Of a stretch of 64,000 bases of DNA, positions 37,767 through 51,448 are shown piece by piece. The stretch lies in the NCBI GenBank assembly GCA_950295325.1, contig OX485803.1, positions 65,487,554 to 65,551,553 on the forward strand, read 5' to 3'. The notes under the pieces were generated by a model. The model did not search any database and was not told the DNA's origin. It saw only the letters and a list, made by a program, of their open reading frames with translations. The first letter of the stretch is position 1. Every line of letters begins with the position of its first letter. The translations under genes were made by a program, and so were the position numbers. The stretch is from Polytrichum commune (lineage: Eukaryota > Streptophyta > Polytrichopsida > Polytrichales > Polytrichaceae).

Positions 37767-40700
37767 GGCCTTTGAACCTCACAAGTTGATAATGTGGCCT
37801 AACCTTAAAAGATCAGATTTGAAGTCTAAGCCAACAAATTCACAATCACAAGCCAAATGCTACTCAAGGCCATTGAACCTCACAAGTTGATAATCTGGCC
37901 TAACCTCAAAAGATCAGATTTGAAGTCCAAGCGAACAAATTCCCAATCACAAGCCAAATGCTACTTAGGGCCATTGAACCTCACAAGTTGATAATCTGGC
38001 CTAACCTCAAAAGATCATATTTGAAGTCTAAGCCAACAAATTCACAATCACAAGCCAAATGCTACTCAAGGCCATTGAACCTCACAAGTTGATGATGTGG
38101 CCTAACCTCAAAAGATCAGATTTGAAGTCGAAGCCAACAAATTCACAATCACAAGCCAAATGCTACTCAAGGCCATTGAACCTCACAAGTTGATAATCTG
38201 GCCTAACCTCAAAAGATCAGAGTTGAAGTCTAAGCCAACAAATTCACAATCACAAGCCAAATGCTACTCAAGGCCATTGAACCTCACAAGTTGATAATGT
38301 GGCCTAACCTCAAAAGATCAGAGTTCAAGTCTAAGCCAACAAATTCACAATCACAAGCCAAATGCTACTCAAGGCCATTGAACCTCACAAGTTGATAATG
38401 TGGCCTAACCTCAAAAGATCATATTTGAAGTCTAAGCCAACAAATTCACAATCACAAGCCAAATGCTACTCAAGGCCATTGAACCTCACAAGTTGATAAT
38501 CTGGCCTAACCTCAAAAGATCATATTTGAAGTCTAAGCCAACAAATTCACAATCACAAGCCAAATGCTACTTAAGGCCACTGAACCTCACAAGTTGATAA
38601 TGTGGCCTAACCTCAAAAGATCAGAGTTGAAGTCTAAGCCAACAAATTCACAATCACAAGCCAAATGCTACTCAAGGCCATTGAACCTCACAAGTTGATA
38701 ATCTGGCCTAACCTCAAAAGATCAGAGTTGAAGTCCAAGCCAACAAATTCACAATCACAAGCCAAATGCTACTCAAGGCCATTGAACCTCACAAGTTGAT
38801 AATCTGGCCTAACCTCAAAAGATCAGAGTTCAAGTCTAAGCCAACAAATTCACAATCACAAGCCAAATGCTACTCAAGGCCTTTGAACCTCACAAGTTGA
38901 TAATGTGGCCTAACCTTAAAAGATCAGATTTGAAGTCTAAGCCAACAAATTCACAATCACAAGCCAAATGCTACTGAAGGCCATTGAACCTCACAAGTTG
39001 ATAATCTGGCCTAACCTCAAAAGATCAGATTTGAAGTCCAAGCGAACAAATTCCCAATCACAAGCCAAATGCTACTTAGGGCCATTGAACCTCACAAGTT
39101 GATAATGTGGCCTAACCTCAAAAGATCATATTTGAAGTCTAAGCCAACAAATTCACAATCACAAGCCAAATGCTACTCAAGGCCATTGAACCTCACAAGT
39201 TGATGATGTGGCCTAACCTCAAAAGATCAGATTTGAAGTCGAAGCCAACAAATTCACAATCACAAGCCAAATGCTACTCAAGGCCATTGAACCTCACAAG
39301 TTGATAATCTGGCCTAACCTCAAAAGATCAGAGTTGAAGTCTAAGCCAACAAATTCACAATCACAAGCCAAATGCTACTCAAGGCCATTGAACCTCACAA
39401 GTTGATAATCTGGCCTAACCTCAAAAGATCAGAGTTCAAGTCTAAGCCAACAAATTCACAATCACAAGCCAAATGCTACTCAAGGCCATTGAACCTCACA
39501 AGTTGATAATGTGGCCTAACCTCAAAAGATCAGATTTGAAGTCTAAGCCAACAAATTCACAATCACAAGCCAAATGCTACTCAAGGCCATTGAACCTCAC
39601 AAGTTGATAATCTGGCCTAACCTCAAAAGATCATATTTGAAGTCTAAGCCAACAAATTCACAATCACAAGCCAAATGCTACTTAAGGCCACTGAACCTCA
39701 CAAGTTGATAATGTGGCCTAACCTCAAAAGATCAGAGTTGAAGTCTAAGCCAACAAATTCACAATCACAAGCCAAATGCTACTCAAGGCCATTGAACCTC
39801 ACAAGTTGATAATCTGGCCTAACCTCAAAAGATCAGAGTTGAAGTCCAAGCCAACAAATTCACAATCACAAGCCAAATGCTACTCAAGGCCATTGAACCT
39901 CACAAGTTGATAATCTGGCCTAACCTCAAAAGATGAGAGTTGAAGTCTAAGCCAACAAATTCACAATCACAAGCCAAATGCTACTCAAGGCCTTTGAACC
40001 TCACAAGTTGATAATGTGGCCTAACCTTAAAAGATCAGATTTGAAGTCTAAGCCAACAAATTCACAATCACAAGCCAAATGCTACTGAAGGCCATTGAAC
40101 CTCACAAGTTGATAATCTGGCCTAACCTCAAAAGATCAGATTTGAAGTCCAAGCCAACAAATTCCCAATCACAAGCCAAATGCTACTTAGGGCCATTGAA
40201 CCTCACAAGTTGATAATGTGGCCTAACCTCAAAAGATCATATGTGAAGTCTAAGCCAACAAATTCACAATCACAAGCCAAATGCTACTCAAGGCCATTGA
40301 ACCTCACAAGTTGATGATGTGGCCTAACCTCAAAAGATCAGAGTTGAAGTCTAAGCCAACAAATTCACAATCACAAGCCAAATGCTACTCAAGGCCATTG
40401 AACCTCACAAGTTGATGATGTGGCCTAACCTCAAAAGATCAGATTTGAAGTCCAAGCCAACAAATTCACAATCACAAGCCAAATGCTACTCAAGGCCATT
40501 GAACCTCACAAGTTGATAATGTGGGGTAACCTCAAAAGATCATATTTGAAGTCTAAGCCAACAAATTCACAATCACAAGCCAAATGCTACTCAAGGCCAT
40601 TGAACCTCACAAGTTGATAATCTGGCCTAACCTCAAAAGATCAGAGTTGAAGTCTAAGCCAACAAATTCACAATCACAAGCCAAATGCTACTCAAGGCCA

Positions 40701-43700
40701 TTGAACCTCACAAGTTGATAATCTGGCCTAACCTCAAAAGATCAGAGTTCAAGTCTAAGCCAACAAATTCACAATCACAAGCCAAATGCTACTCAAGGCC
40801 ATTGAACCTCACAAGTTGATAATGTGGCCTAACCTCAAAAGATCAGATTTGAAGTCTAAGCCAACAAATTCACAATCACAAGCCAAATGCTACTGAAGGC
40901 CATTGAACCTCACAAGTTGATAATCTGGCCTAACCTCAAAAGATCAGATTTGAAGTCCAAGCGAACAAATTCCCAATCACAAGCCAAATGCTACTTAGGG
41001 CCATTGAACCTCACAAGTTGATAATGTGGCCTAACCTCAAAAGATCATATTTGAAGTCTAAGCCAACAAATTCACAATCACAAGCCATATGCTACTGAAG
41101 GCCATTGAACCTCACAAGTTGATAATCTGGCCTAACCTCAAAAGATCAGATTTGAAGTCCAAGCCAACAAATTCCCAATCACAAGCCAAATGCTACTTAG
41201 GGCCATTGAACCTCACAAGTTGATAATGTGGCCTAACCTCAAAAGATCATATGTGAAGTCTAAGCCAACAAATTCACAATCACAAGCCAAATGCTACTCA
41301 AGGCCATTGAACCTCACAAGTTGATAATGTGGCCTAACCTCAAAAGATCAGATTTCAAGTCTAAGCCAACAAATTCACAATCACAAGCCAAATGCTACTC
41401 AAGGCCATTGAACCTCACAAGTTGATGATGTGGCCTAACCTCAAAAGATCAGATTTGAAGTCCAAGCCAACAAATTCACAATCACAAGCCAAATGCTACT
41501 CAAGGCCATTGAACCTCACAAGTTGATAATGTGGGGTAACCTCAAAAGATCATATTTGAAGTCTAAGCCAACAAATTCACAATCACAAGCCAAATGCTAC
41601 TTAAGGCCACTGAACCTCACAAGTTGATAATGTGGCCTAACCTCAAAAGATCAGATTTGAAGTCTAAGCCAACAAATTCACAATCACAAGCCAAATGCTA
41701 CTCAAGGCCATTGAACCTCACAAGTTGATGATGTGGCCTAACCTCAAAAGATCAGATTTGAAGTCCAAGCCAACAAATTCACAATCACAAGCCAAATGCT
41801 ACTCAAGGCCATTGAACCTCACAAGTTGATAATGTGGCCTAACCTCAAAAGATCAGAGTTGAAGTCTAAGCCAACAAATTCACAATCACAAGCCAAATGC
41901 TACTCAAGGCCATTGAACCTCACAAGTTGATAATCTGGCCTAACCTCAAAAGATCAGAGTTCAAGTCTAAGCCAACAAATTCACAATCACAAGCCAAATG
42001 CTACTCAAGGCCATTGAACCTCACAAGTTGATAATGTGGCCTAACCTCAAAAGATCAGATTTGAAGTCTAAGCCAACAAATTCACAATCACAAGCCAAAT
42101 GCTACTCAAGGCCATTGAACCTCACAAGTTGATAATCTGGGGTAACCTCAAAAGATCATATTTGAAGTCTAAGCCAACAAATTCACAATCACAAGCCAAA
42201 TGCTACTCAAGGCCATTGAACCTCACAAGTTGATAATCTGGCCTAACCTCAAAAGATCAGAGTTGAAGTCTAAGCCAACAAATTCACAATCACAAGCCAA
42301 ATGCTACTCAAGGCCATTGAACCTCACAAGTTGATAATCTGGCCTAACCTCAAAAGATCAGAGTTCAAGTCTAAGCCAACAAATTCACAATCACAAGCCA
42401 AATGCTACTCAAGGCCATTGAACCTCACAAGTTGATAATGTGGCCTAACCTCAAAAGATCAGATTTGAAGTCTAAGCCAACAAATTCACAATCACAAGCC
42501 AAATGCTACTGAAGGCCATTGAACCTCACAAGTTGATAATCTGGCCTAACCTCAAAAGATCAGATTTGAAGTCCAAGCGAACAAATTCCCAATCACAAGC
42601 CAAATGCTACTTAGGGCCATTGAACCTCACAAGTTGATAATGTGGCCTAACCTCAAAAGATCATATTTGAAGTCTAAGCCAACAAATTCACAATCACAAG
42701 CCATATGCTACTGAAGGCCATTGAACCTCACAAGTTGATAATCTGGCCTAACCTCAAAAGATCAGATTTGAAGTCCAAGCCAACAAATTCCCAATCACAA
42801 GCCAAATGCTACTTAGGGCCATTGAACCTCACAAGTTGATAATGTGGCCTAACCTCAAAAGATCATATGTGAAGTCTAAGCCAACAAATTCACAATCACA
42901 AGCCAAATGCTACTCAAGGCCATTGAACCTCACAAGTTGATAATGTGGCCTAACCTCAAAAGATCAGATTTCAAGTCTAAGCCAACAAATTCACAATCAC
43001 AAGCCAAATGCTACTCAAGGCCATTGAACCTCACAAGTTGATGATGTGGCCTAACCTCAAAAGATCAGATTTGAAGTCCAAGCCAACAAATTCACAATCA
43101 CAAGCCAAATGCTACTCAAGGCCATTGAACCTCACAAGTTGATAATGTGGGGTAACCTCAAAAGATCATATTTGAAGTCTAAGCCAACAAATTCACAATC
43201 ACAAGCCAAATGCTACTTAAGGCCACTGAACCTCACAAGTTGATAATGTGGCCTAACCTCAAAAGATCAGATTTGAAGTCTAAGCCAACAAATTCACAAT
43301 CACAAGCCAAATGCTACTCAAGGCCATTGAACCTCACAAGTTGATGATGTGGCCTAACCTCAAAAGATCAGATTTGAAGTCCAAGCCAACAAATTCACAA
43401 TCACAAGCCAAATGCTACTCAAGGCCATTGAACCTCACAAGTTGATAATGTGGCCTAACCTCAAAAGATCAGAGTTGAAGTCTAAGCCAACAAATTCACA
43501 ATCACAAGCCAAATGCTACTCAAGGCCATTGAACCTCACAAGTTGATAATCTGGCCTAACCTCAAAAGATCAGAGTTCAAGTCTAAGCCAACAAATTCAC
43601 AATCACAAGCCAAATGCTACTCAAGGCCATTGAACCTCACAAGTTGATAATGTGGCCTAACCTCAAAAGATCAGATTTGAAGTCTAAGCCAACAAATTCA

Positions 43701-45650
43701 CAATCACAAGCCAAATGCTACTCAAGGCCATTGAACCTCACAAGTTGATAATCTGGCCTAACCTCAAAAGATCATATTTGAAGTCTAAGCCAACAAATTC
43801 ACAATCACAAGCCAAATGCTACTTAAGGCCACTGAACCTCACAAGTTGATAATGTGGCCTAACCTCAAAAGATCAGAGTTGAAGTCTAAGCCAACAAATT
43901 CACAATCACAAGCCAAATGCTACTCAAGGCCATTGAACCTCACAAGTTGATAATCTGGCCTAACCTCAAAAGATCAGAGTTGAAGTCTAAGCCAACAAAT
44001 TCACAATCACAAGCCAAATGCTACTCAAGGCCATTGAACCTCACAAGTTGATAATCTGGCCTAACCTCAAAAGATCAGAGTTGAAGTCTAAGCCAACAAA
44101 TTCACAATCACAAGCCAAATGCTACTCAAGGCCTTTGAACCTCACAAGTTGATAATGTGGCCTAACCTTAAAAGATCAGATTTGAAGTCTAAGCCAACAA
44201 ATTCACAATCACAAGCCAAATGCTACTGAAGGCCATTGAACCTCACAAGTTGATAATCTGGCCTAACCTCAAAAGATCAGATTTGAAGTCCAAGCCAACA
44301 AATTCCCAATCACAAGCCAAATGCTACTTAGGGCCATTGAACCTCACAAGTTGATAATGTGGCCTAACCTCAAAAGATCATATGTGAAGTCTAAGCCAAC
44401 AAATTCACAATCACAAGCCAAATGCTACTCAAGGCCATTGAACCTCACAAGTTGATAATGTGGCCTAACCTCAAAAGATCAGAGTTGAAGTCTAAGCCAA
44501 CAAATTCACAATCACAAGCCAAATGCTACTCAAGGCCATTGAACCTCACAAGTTGATGATGTGGCCTAACCTCAAAAGATCAGATTTGAAGTCCAAGCCA
44601 ACAAATTCACAATCACAAGCCAAATGCTACTCAAGGCCATTGAACCTCACAAGTTGATAATGTGGGGTAACCTCAAAAGATCATATTTGAAGTCTAAGCC
44701 AACAAATTCACAATCACAAGCCAAATGCTACTTAAGGCCACTGAACCTCACAAGTTGATAATGTGGCCTAACCTCAAAAGATCAGATTTGAAGTCTAAGC
44801 CAACAAATTCACAATCACAAGCCAAATGCTACTCAAGGCCATTGAACCTCACAAGTTGATGATGTGGCCTAACCTCAAAAGATCAGATTTGAAGTCCAAG
44901 CCAACAAATTCACAATCACAAGCCAAATGCTACTCAAGGCCATTGAACCTCACAAGTTGATAATGTGGCCTAACCTCAAAAGATCAGAGTTGAAGTCTAA
45001 GCCAACAAATTCACAATCACAAGCCAAATGCTACTCAAGGCCATTGAACCTCACAAGTTGATAATCTGGCCTAACCTCAAAAGATCAGAGTTCAAGTCTA
45101 AGCCAACAAATTCACAATCACAAGCCAAATGCTACTCAAGGCCATTGAACCTCACAAGTTGATAATGTGGCCTAACCTCAAAAGATCAGATTTGAAGTCT
45201 AAGCCAACAAATTCACAATCACAAGCCAAATGCTACTCAAGGCCATTGAACCTCACAAGTTGATAATCTGGCCTAACCTCAAAAGATCATATTTGAAGTC
45301 TAAGCCAACAAATTCACAATCACAAGCCAAATGCTACTTAAGGCCACTGAACCTCACAAGTTGATAATGTGGCCTAACCTCAAAAGATCAGAGTTGAAGT
45401 CTAAGCCAACAAATTCACAATCACAAGCCAAATGCTACTCAAGGCCATTGAACCTCACAAGTTGATAATCTGGCCTAACCTCAAAAGATCAGAGTTGAAG
45501 TCTAAGCCAACAAATTCACAATCACAAGCCAAATGCTACTCAAGGCCATTGAACCTCACAAGTTGATAATCTGGCCTAACCTCAAAAGATCAGAGTTGAA
45601 GTCTAAGCCAACAAATTCACAATCACAAGCCAAATGCTACTGAAGGCCTT
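37767..45650 (+). repeat. Higher-order repeats of 11, 16 and 15 monomers
   Basis: The marker GGCCTTTGAACC lies at 37767, 38878, 39989, 44130 and 45645 (spacings 1111, 1111, 4141, 1515). The marker TCCCAATCAC lies at 37941, 39052, 40163, 40971, 41173, 42587, 42789 and 44304; pairs 40971/42587 and 41173/42789 are 1616 apart and 42789/44304 are 1515 apart. The rare CCATATGC variant at 41084 recurs at 42700, again 1616. Successive duplications of 11-, 16- and 15-monomer blocks explain this. Confidence 0.85.
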
Positions 45651-48600
45651 TGAACCTCACAAGTTGATAATGTGGCCTAACCTTAAAAGATCAGATTTGA
45701 AGTCTAAGCCAACAAATTCACAATCACAAGCCAAATGCTACTGAAGGCCATTGAACCTCACAAGTTGATAATCTGGCCTAACCTCAAAAGATCAGATTTG
45801 AAGTCCAAGCCAACAAATTCACAATCACAAGCCAAATGCTACTTAGGGCCATTGAACCTCACAAGTTGATAATGTGGCCTAACCTCAAAAGATCATATGT
45901 GAAGTCTAAGCCAACAAATTCACAATCACAAGCCAAATGCTACTCAAGGCCATTGAACCTCACAAGTTGATAATGTGGCCTAACCTCAAAAGATCAGATT
46001 TGAAGTCTAAGCCAACAAATTCACAATCACAAGCCAAATGCTACTCAAGGCCATTGAACCTCACAAGTTGATAATCTGGCCTAACCTTAAAAGATCAGAG
46101 TTCAAGTCTAAGCCAACAAATTCACAATCACAAGCCAAATGCTACTCAAGGCCACTGAACCTCACAAGTTGATAATGTGGCCTAACCTCAAAAGATCAGA
46201 TTTGAGGTCCAAGCCAACAAATTCACAATCACAAGCCAAATGCTACTCAAGGCCATTGAACCTCACAAGTTGATAATCTGGCCTAACCTCAAAAGATCAT
46301 ATTTGCAGTCTAAGCCAACAAATTCACAATCACAAGCCAAATGCTACTTAAGGCCACTGAACCTCACAAGTTGATAATGTGGCCTAACCTCAAAAGATCA
46401 GATTTGAAGTCTAAGCCAACAAATTCACAATCACAAGCCAAATGCTACTCAAGGCCATTGAACCTCACAAGTTGATAATCTGGCCTAAGCTCAAAAGATC
46501 ATATTTGAAGTCTAAGCCAACAAATTCACAATCACAAGCCAAATGCTACTCAAGGCCATTGAACCTCACAAGTTGATAATCAGGCGTCACCTCAAAAGAT
46601 CAGATTTGAAGTCAAAGCCAACAAATTCACAATCACAAGCCAAATGCTACTCAAGGCCATTGACCTCACAAGTTGATAATCTGGCCTAACCTCAAAAGAT
46701 CAGAGTTGAAGTCTAAGCCAACAAATTCACAATCACAAGCCAAATGCTACTCAAGGCCATTGAACCTCACAAGTTGATAATCTGGCCTAACCTCAAAAGA
46801 TCAGATTTGAAGTCTAAGCCAACAAATTCACAATCACAAGCCAAATGCTACTGAAGGCCATTGAACCTCACAAGTTGATAATCTGGCCTAACCTGAAAAG
46901 ATCATATTTGAAGTCTAAGCCAACAAATTCACAATCACAAGCCAAATGCTACTTAAGGCCACTGAACCTCACAAGTTGATAATCTGGCCTAACCTCAAAA
47001 GATCAGAGTTCAAGTCTAAGCCAACAAATTCACAATCACAAGCCAAATGCTACTCAAGGCCATTGAACCTCACAAGTTGATAATGTGGCCTAACCTTAAA
47101 AGATCAGATTTGAAGTCTAAGCCAACAAATTCACAATCACAAGCCAAATGCTACTGAAGGCCATTGAACCTCACAAGTTGATAATCTGGCCTAACCTCAA
47201 AAGATCAGATTTGAAGTCCAAGCGAACAAATTCCCAATCACAAGCCAAATGCTACTTAGGGCCATTGAACCTCACAAGTTGATAATCTGGCCTAACCTCA
47301 AAAGATCATATTTGAAGTCTAAGCCAACAAATTCACAATCACAGGCCAAATGCTACTCAAGGCCATTGAACCTCACAAGTTGATAATCTGGCCTAACCTC
47401 AAAAGATCAGAGTTCAAGTCTAAGCCAACAAATTCACAATCACAAGCCAAATGCTACTCAAGGCCATTGAACCTCACAAGTTGATAATGTGGCCTAACCT
47501 TAAAAGATCAGATTTGAAGTCTAAGCCAACAAATTCACAATCACAAGCCAAATGCTACTCAAGGCCATTGAACCTCACAAGTTGATAATGTGGCCTAACC
47601 TCAAAAGATCAGATTTGAAGTCCAAGCGAGCAAATTCACAATCACAAGCCAAATGCTACTCAAGGCCATTGAACCTCACAAGTTGATAATGTGGCCTAAC
47701 CTCAAAAGATCATATTTGAAGAGTAAGCCAACAAATTCACAATCACAAGCCAAATGCTACTCAAGGGCATTGAACCTCACAAGTTGATAATGTGGCCTAA
47801 CCTCAAAAGATCAGATTTGAAGTCTAAGCCAACAAATTGACAATCACAAGCCAAATGCTACTCAAGGCCATTGAACCTCACAAGTTGATAATCTGGCCTA
47901 ACCTCAAAAGATTAGATTTGAAGTCTAAGCCAGCAAATTCACAATCACAAGCCAAATGCTACTCAAGGCCATTGAACCTCACAAGTTGATAATCTGGCCT
48001 AACCTCAAAAGATCAGAGTTCAAGTCTAAGCCAACAAATTCACAATCACAAGCCAAATGCTACTCAAGGCCATTGAACCTCACAAGTTGATAATGTGGGG
48101 TAACCTCAAAAGATCATATTTGAAGTCTAAGCCAACAAATTCACAATCACAAGCCAAATGCTACTTAAGGCCACTGAACCTCACAAGTTGATAATCTGGC
48201 CTAACCTCAAAAGATCAGAGTTCAAGTCTAAGCCAACAAATTCACAATCACAAGCCAAATGCTACTCAAGGCCATTGAACCTCACAAGTTGATAATGTGG
48301 CCTAACCTTAAAAGATCAGATTTGAAGTCTAAGCCAACAAATTCACAATCACAAGCCAAATGCTACTCAAGGCCATTGAACCTCACAAGTTGATAATCTG
48401 GCCTAACCTCAAAAGATCAGATTTGAAGTCTAAGCCAACAAATTCACAATCACAAGCCAAATGCTACTCAAGGCCATTGAACCTCACAAGTTGATAATCT
48501 GGCGTCACCTCAAAAGATCAGATTTGAAGTCTAAGCCAACAAATTCACAATCACAAGCCAAATGCTACTGAAGGCCACTGAACCTCACAAGTTGATAATC

Positions 48601-50594
48601 TGGCCTAACCTCAAAAGATCAGAGTTCAAGTCTAAGCCAACAAATTCACAATCACAAGCCAAATGCTACTCAAGGCCATTGAACCTCACAAGTTGATAAT
48701 CTGGCCTAACCTCAAAAGATCAGAGTTGAAGTCTAAGCCAACAAATTCACAATCACAAGCCAAATGCTACTCAAGGCCATTGAACCTCACAAGTTGATAA
48801 TGTGGCCTAACCTCAAAAGATCAGATTTGAAGTCTAAGCCAACAAATTCACAATCACAAGCCAAATGCTACTCAAGGCCATTGAACCTCACAAGTTGATA
48901 ATCTGGCGTCACCTCAAAAGATCAGATTTGAAGTCTAAGCCAACAAATTCACAATCACAAGCCAAATGCTACTCAAGGCCATTGAACCTCACAAGTTGAT
49001 GATCTGGGCTAACCTCAAAAGATCAGAGTTGAAGTCTAAGCCAGCAAATTCACAATCACAAGCCAAATGCTACTCAAGGCCATTGAACCTCACAAGTTGA
49101 TGATCTGGCCTAACCTCAAAAGATCAGATTTGAAGTCCAAGCCAACAAATTCACAATCACAAGCCAAATGCTACTCAAGGCCATTGAACCTCACAAGTTG
49201 ATAATGTGGGGTAACCTCAAAAGATCATATTTGAAGTCTAAGCCAACAAATTCACAATCACAAGCCAAATGCTACTTAAGGCCACTGAACCTCACAAGTT
49301 GATAATGTGGCCTAACCTCAAAAGATCAGATTTGAAGTCTAAGCCAACAAATTCACAATCACAAGCCAAATGCTACTCAAGGCCATTGAACCTCACAAGT
49401 TGATGATGTGGCCTAACCTCAAAATATCAGATTTGAAGTCCAAGCCAACAAATTCACAATCACAAGCCAAATGCTACTCAAGGCCATTGAACCTCACAAG
49501 TTGATAATCTGGCCTAACCTCAAAAGATCAGATTTGAAGTCCAAGCCAACAAATTCACAATCACAAGCCAAATGCTACTCAAGGCCATTGAACCTCACAA
49601 GTTGATAATCTGGCCTAACCTCAAAAGATCAGATTTGAAGTCCAAGCCAACAAATTCACAATCACAAGCCAAATGCTACTCAAGGCCATTGAACCTCACA
49701 AGTTGATAATCTGGCCTAACCTCAAAAGATCAGATTTGAAGTCCAAGCCAACAAATTCACAATCACAAGCCAAATGCTACTCAAGGCCATTGAACCTCAC
49801 AAGTTGATAATCTGGCCTAACCTCAAAAGATCAGATTTGAAGTCCAAGCCAACAAATTCACAATCACAAGCCAAATGCTACTGAAGGCCATTGAACCTCA
49901 CAAGTTGATAATGTGGCCTAACCTCAAAAGATCAGATTTGAAGTCGAAGCCAACAAATTCACAATCACAAGCCAAATGCTACTCAAGGCCACTGAACCTC
50001 ACAAGTTGATAATGTGGGCTAACCTCAAAAGATCAGATTTGAAGTCTAAGCCAACAAATTCACAATCACAAGCCAAATGCTACTCAAGGCCATTGAACCT
50101 CACAAGTTGATAATGTGGCCTAACCTCAAAAGATCAGAGTTGAAGTCTAAGCCAACAAATTCACAATCACAAGCCAAATGCTACTCAAGGCCATTGAACC
50201 TCACAAGTTGATAATGTGGCCTAACCTCAAAAGATCATATTTGAAGTCTAAGCCAACAAATTCACAATCACAAGCCAAATGCTACTCAAGGCCATTGAAC
50301 CTCACAAGTTGATAATCTGGCCTAACCTCAAAAGATCAGAGTTCAAGTCTAAGCCAACAAATTCACAATCACAAGCCAAATGCTACTCAAGGCCATTGAA
50401 CCTCACAAGTTGATAATCTGGCCTAACCTCAAAAGATTAGATTTGAAGTCTAAGCCAGCAAATTCACAATCACAAGCCAAATGCTACTCAAGGCCATTGA
50501 ACCTCACAAGTTGATAATGTGGCCTAACCTCAAAAGATCAGAGTTGAAGTCCGAGCCAACAAATTCACAATCACAAGCCAAATGCTACTCAAGA

Positions 50595-50853
50595 GCAAAC
50601 AAAATATGAAGATAGGCCAAGAGACGCACCTTTAGTGACGCTTGCATGAATATGAGCTTGCAACCATTTGTGGTTGATATATAGTTACCCAAGTCATTGC
50701 ATTTGTTAAGGGTCTAATGTGAAAAGGGAGAAAGGTGAGGTGTCTATGATTGGTAGTATATTTGGTTTGATTGCCTTGTATTAAAGGGGCGAATCAAAAC
50801 TCAAGTAGAGGATCCGGGCTAGACCACCATATGATGAACCCCTCATCCGATAC
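50595..50853. other. Unique sequence between arrays
   Basis: About 260 bases with no repeat, ORF or RNA motif that I recognise. Confidence 0.5.
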
Positions 50854-51420
50854 ATGGCCCCCTATAACTAAGACCTTGAACTAACTAGCCGAGAGCCTAA
50901 ACAAACATAACCTTGAAGCTTTCACATTCATCCAAAATATGGCCCCCTATAACTAAGACCTTCACTAACTAGCCGGGAGCCTAAACAAACATGACCTCTA
51001 AGCTTTCACATTGATCCAAAATATGGCCCCATATAACTAAGACCTTAAACTAACTAGCCGAGAGCCTAAACTAGCCGAACTTGAAGGCTTTCACATTCAT
51101 CCAAAATCTGGCCCCTCTAACTAAGACTCTACACTAACTAGCCGAGAGCCTAAACTAACAGAACTTGAAGGCTTTCACATTCATCCAAAATATGGCCCCC
51201 CTAACTAAGACCTTAGACTACCTAGCCGAGAGCCTAAACTAACAGAACATGAAGGCTTTCACATTCATCCAAAATCTGGCCCCTCTAACTAAGGCTCTAC
51301 ACTAACTAGCCGAGAGCCTACCCAACCAAACATGTAACCACCCACATTGAAACAATATCTGGTCCCAGAGCCCAAGGGATTACCCTCTCGGAGCCGAGAG
51401 CCTACCCAACAAAAAATCTA
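50854..51420 (+). repeat. 84-bp tandem repeat, about 6.5 copies
   Basis: TGGCCC or TGGTCC recurs at 50854, 50940, 51024, 51109, 51193, 51277 and 51360 (spacings 83-86). Each unit holds CTAACTAGCCGAGAGCC and most hold a CTTTCACATTCATCC-type segment. It is distinct from the 101-bp satellite but shares the CCGAGAG core with the neighbouring 75-bp repeat. The last unit contains the perfect palindrome CTCTCGG-AG-CCGAGAG at 51385-51400. Confidence 0.85.
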
Positions 51421-51448
51421 ACCTCCCCCCTTCATACAAAATGTGGCC

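Larger units (their letters stand above)
18094..50594 (+). repeat. 101-bp tandem satellite array, about 320 copies
   Basis: Head-to-tail monomers of 101 bases, all in one orientation (for example TAACCTC at 18101, 18202, 18303). About 32.5 kb divided by 101 gives about 322 copies. The segment around ACAAATTCACAATCACAAG is close to invariant, while variation is concentrated at a few sites: GATAAT(C/G)TGG, the three bases after GATC(A/T), GTC(T/C)AAGCC, CC(A/G)(A/G)C, CTACT(C/G/T) and CCA(T/C)TGAACC. Rare indels occur, such as one base lost near 28586 and 29898, and extra bases near 26790 and 27296. No coding frame is supported. The array ends abruptly within a monomer at about 50594. Size and homogeneity suit centromeric, pericentromeric or knob heterochromatin. 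Confidence 0.97.

Noticed and set aside
18094-50594. CRISPR-like array
   Set aside because: Units are contiguous 101-base monomers without unique spacers, and the context is a eukaryotic plant genome. It is a satellite.
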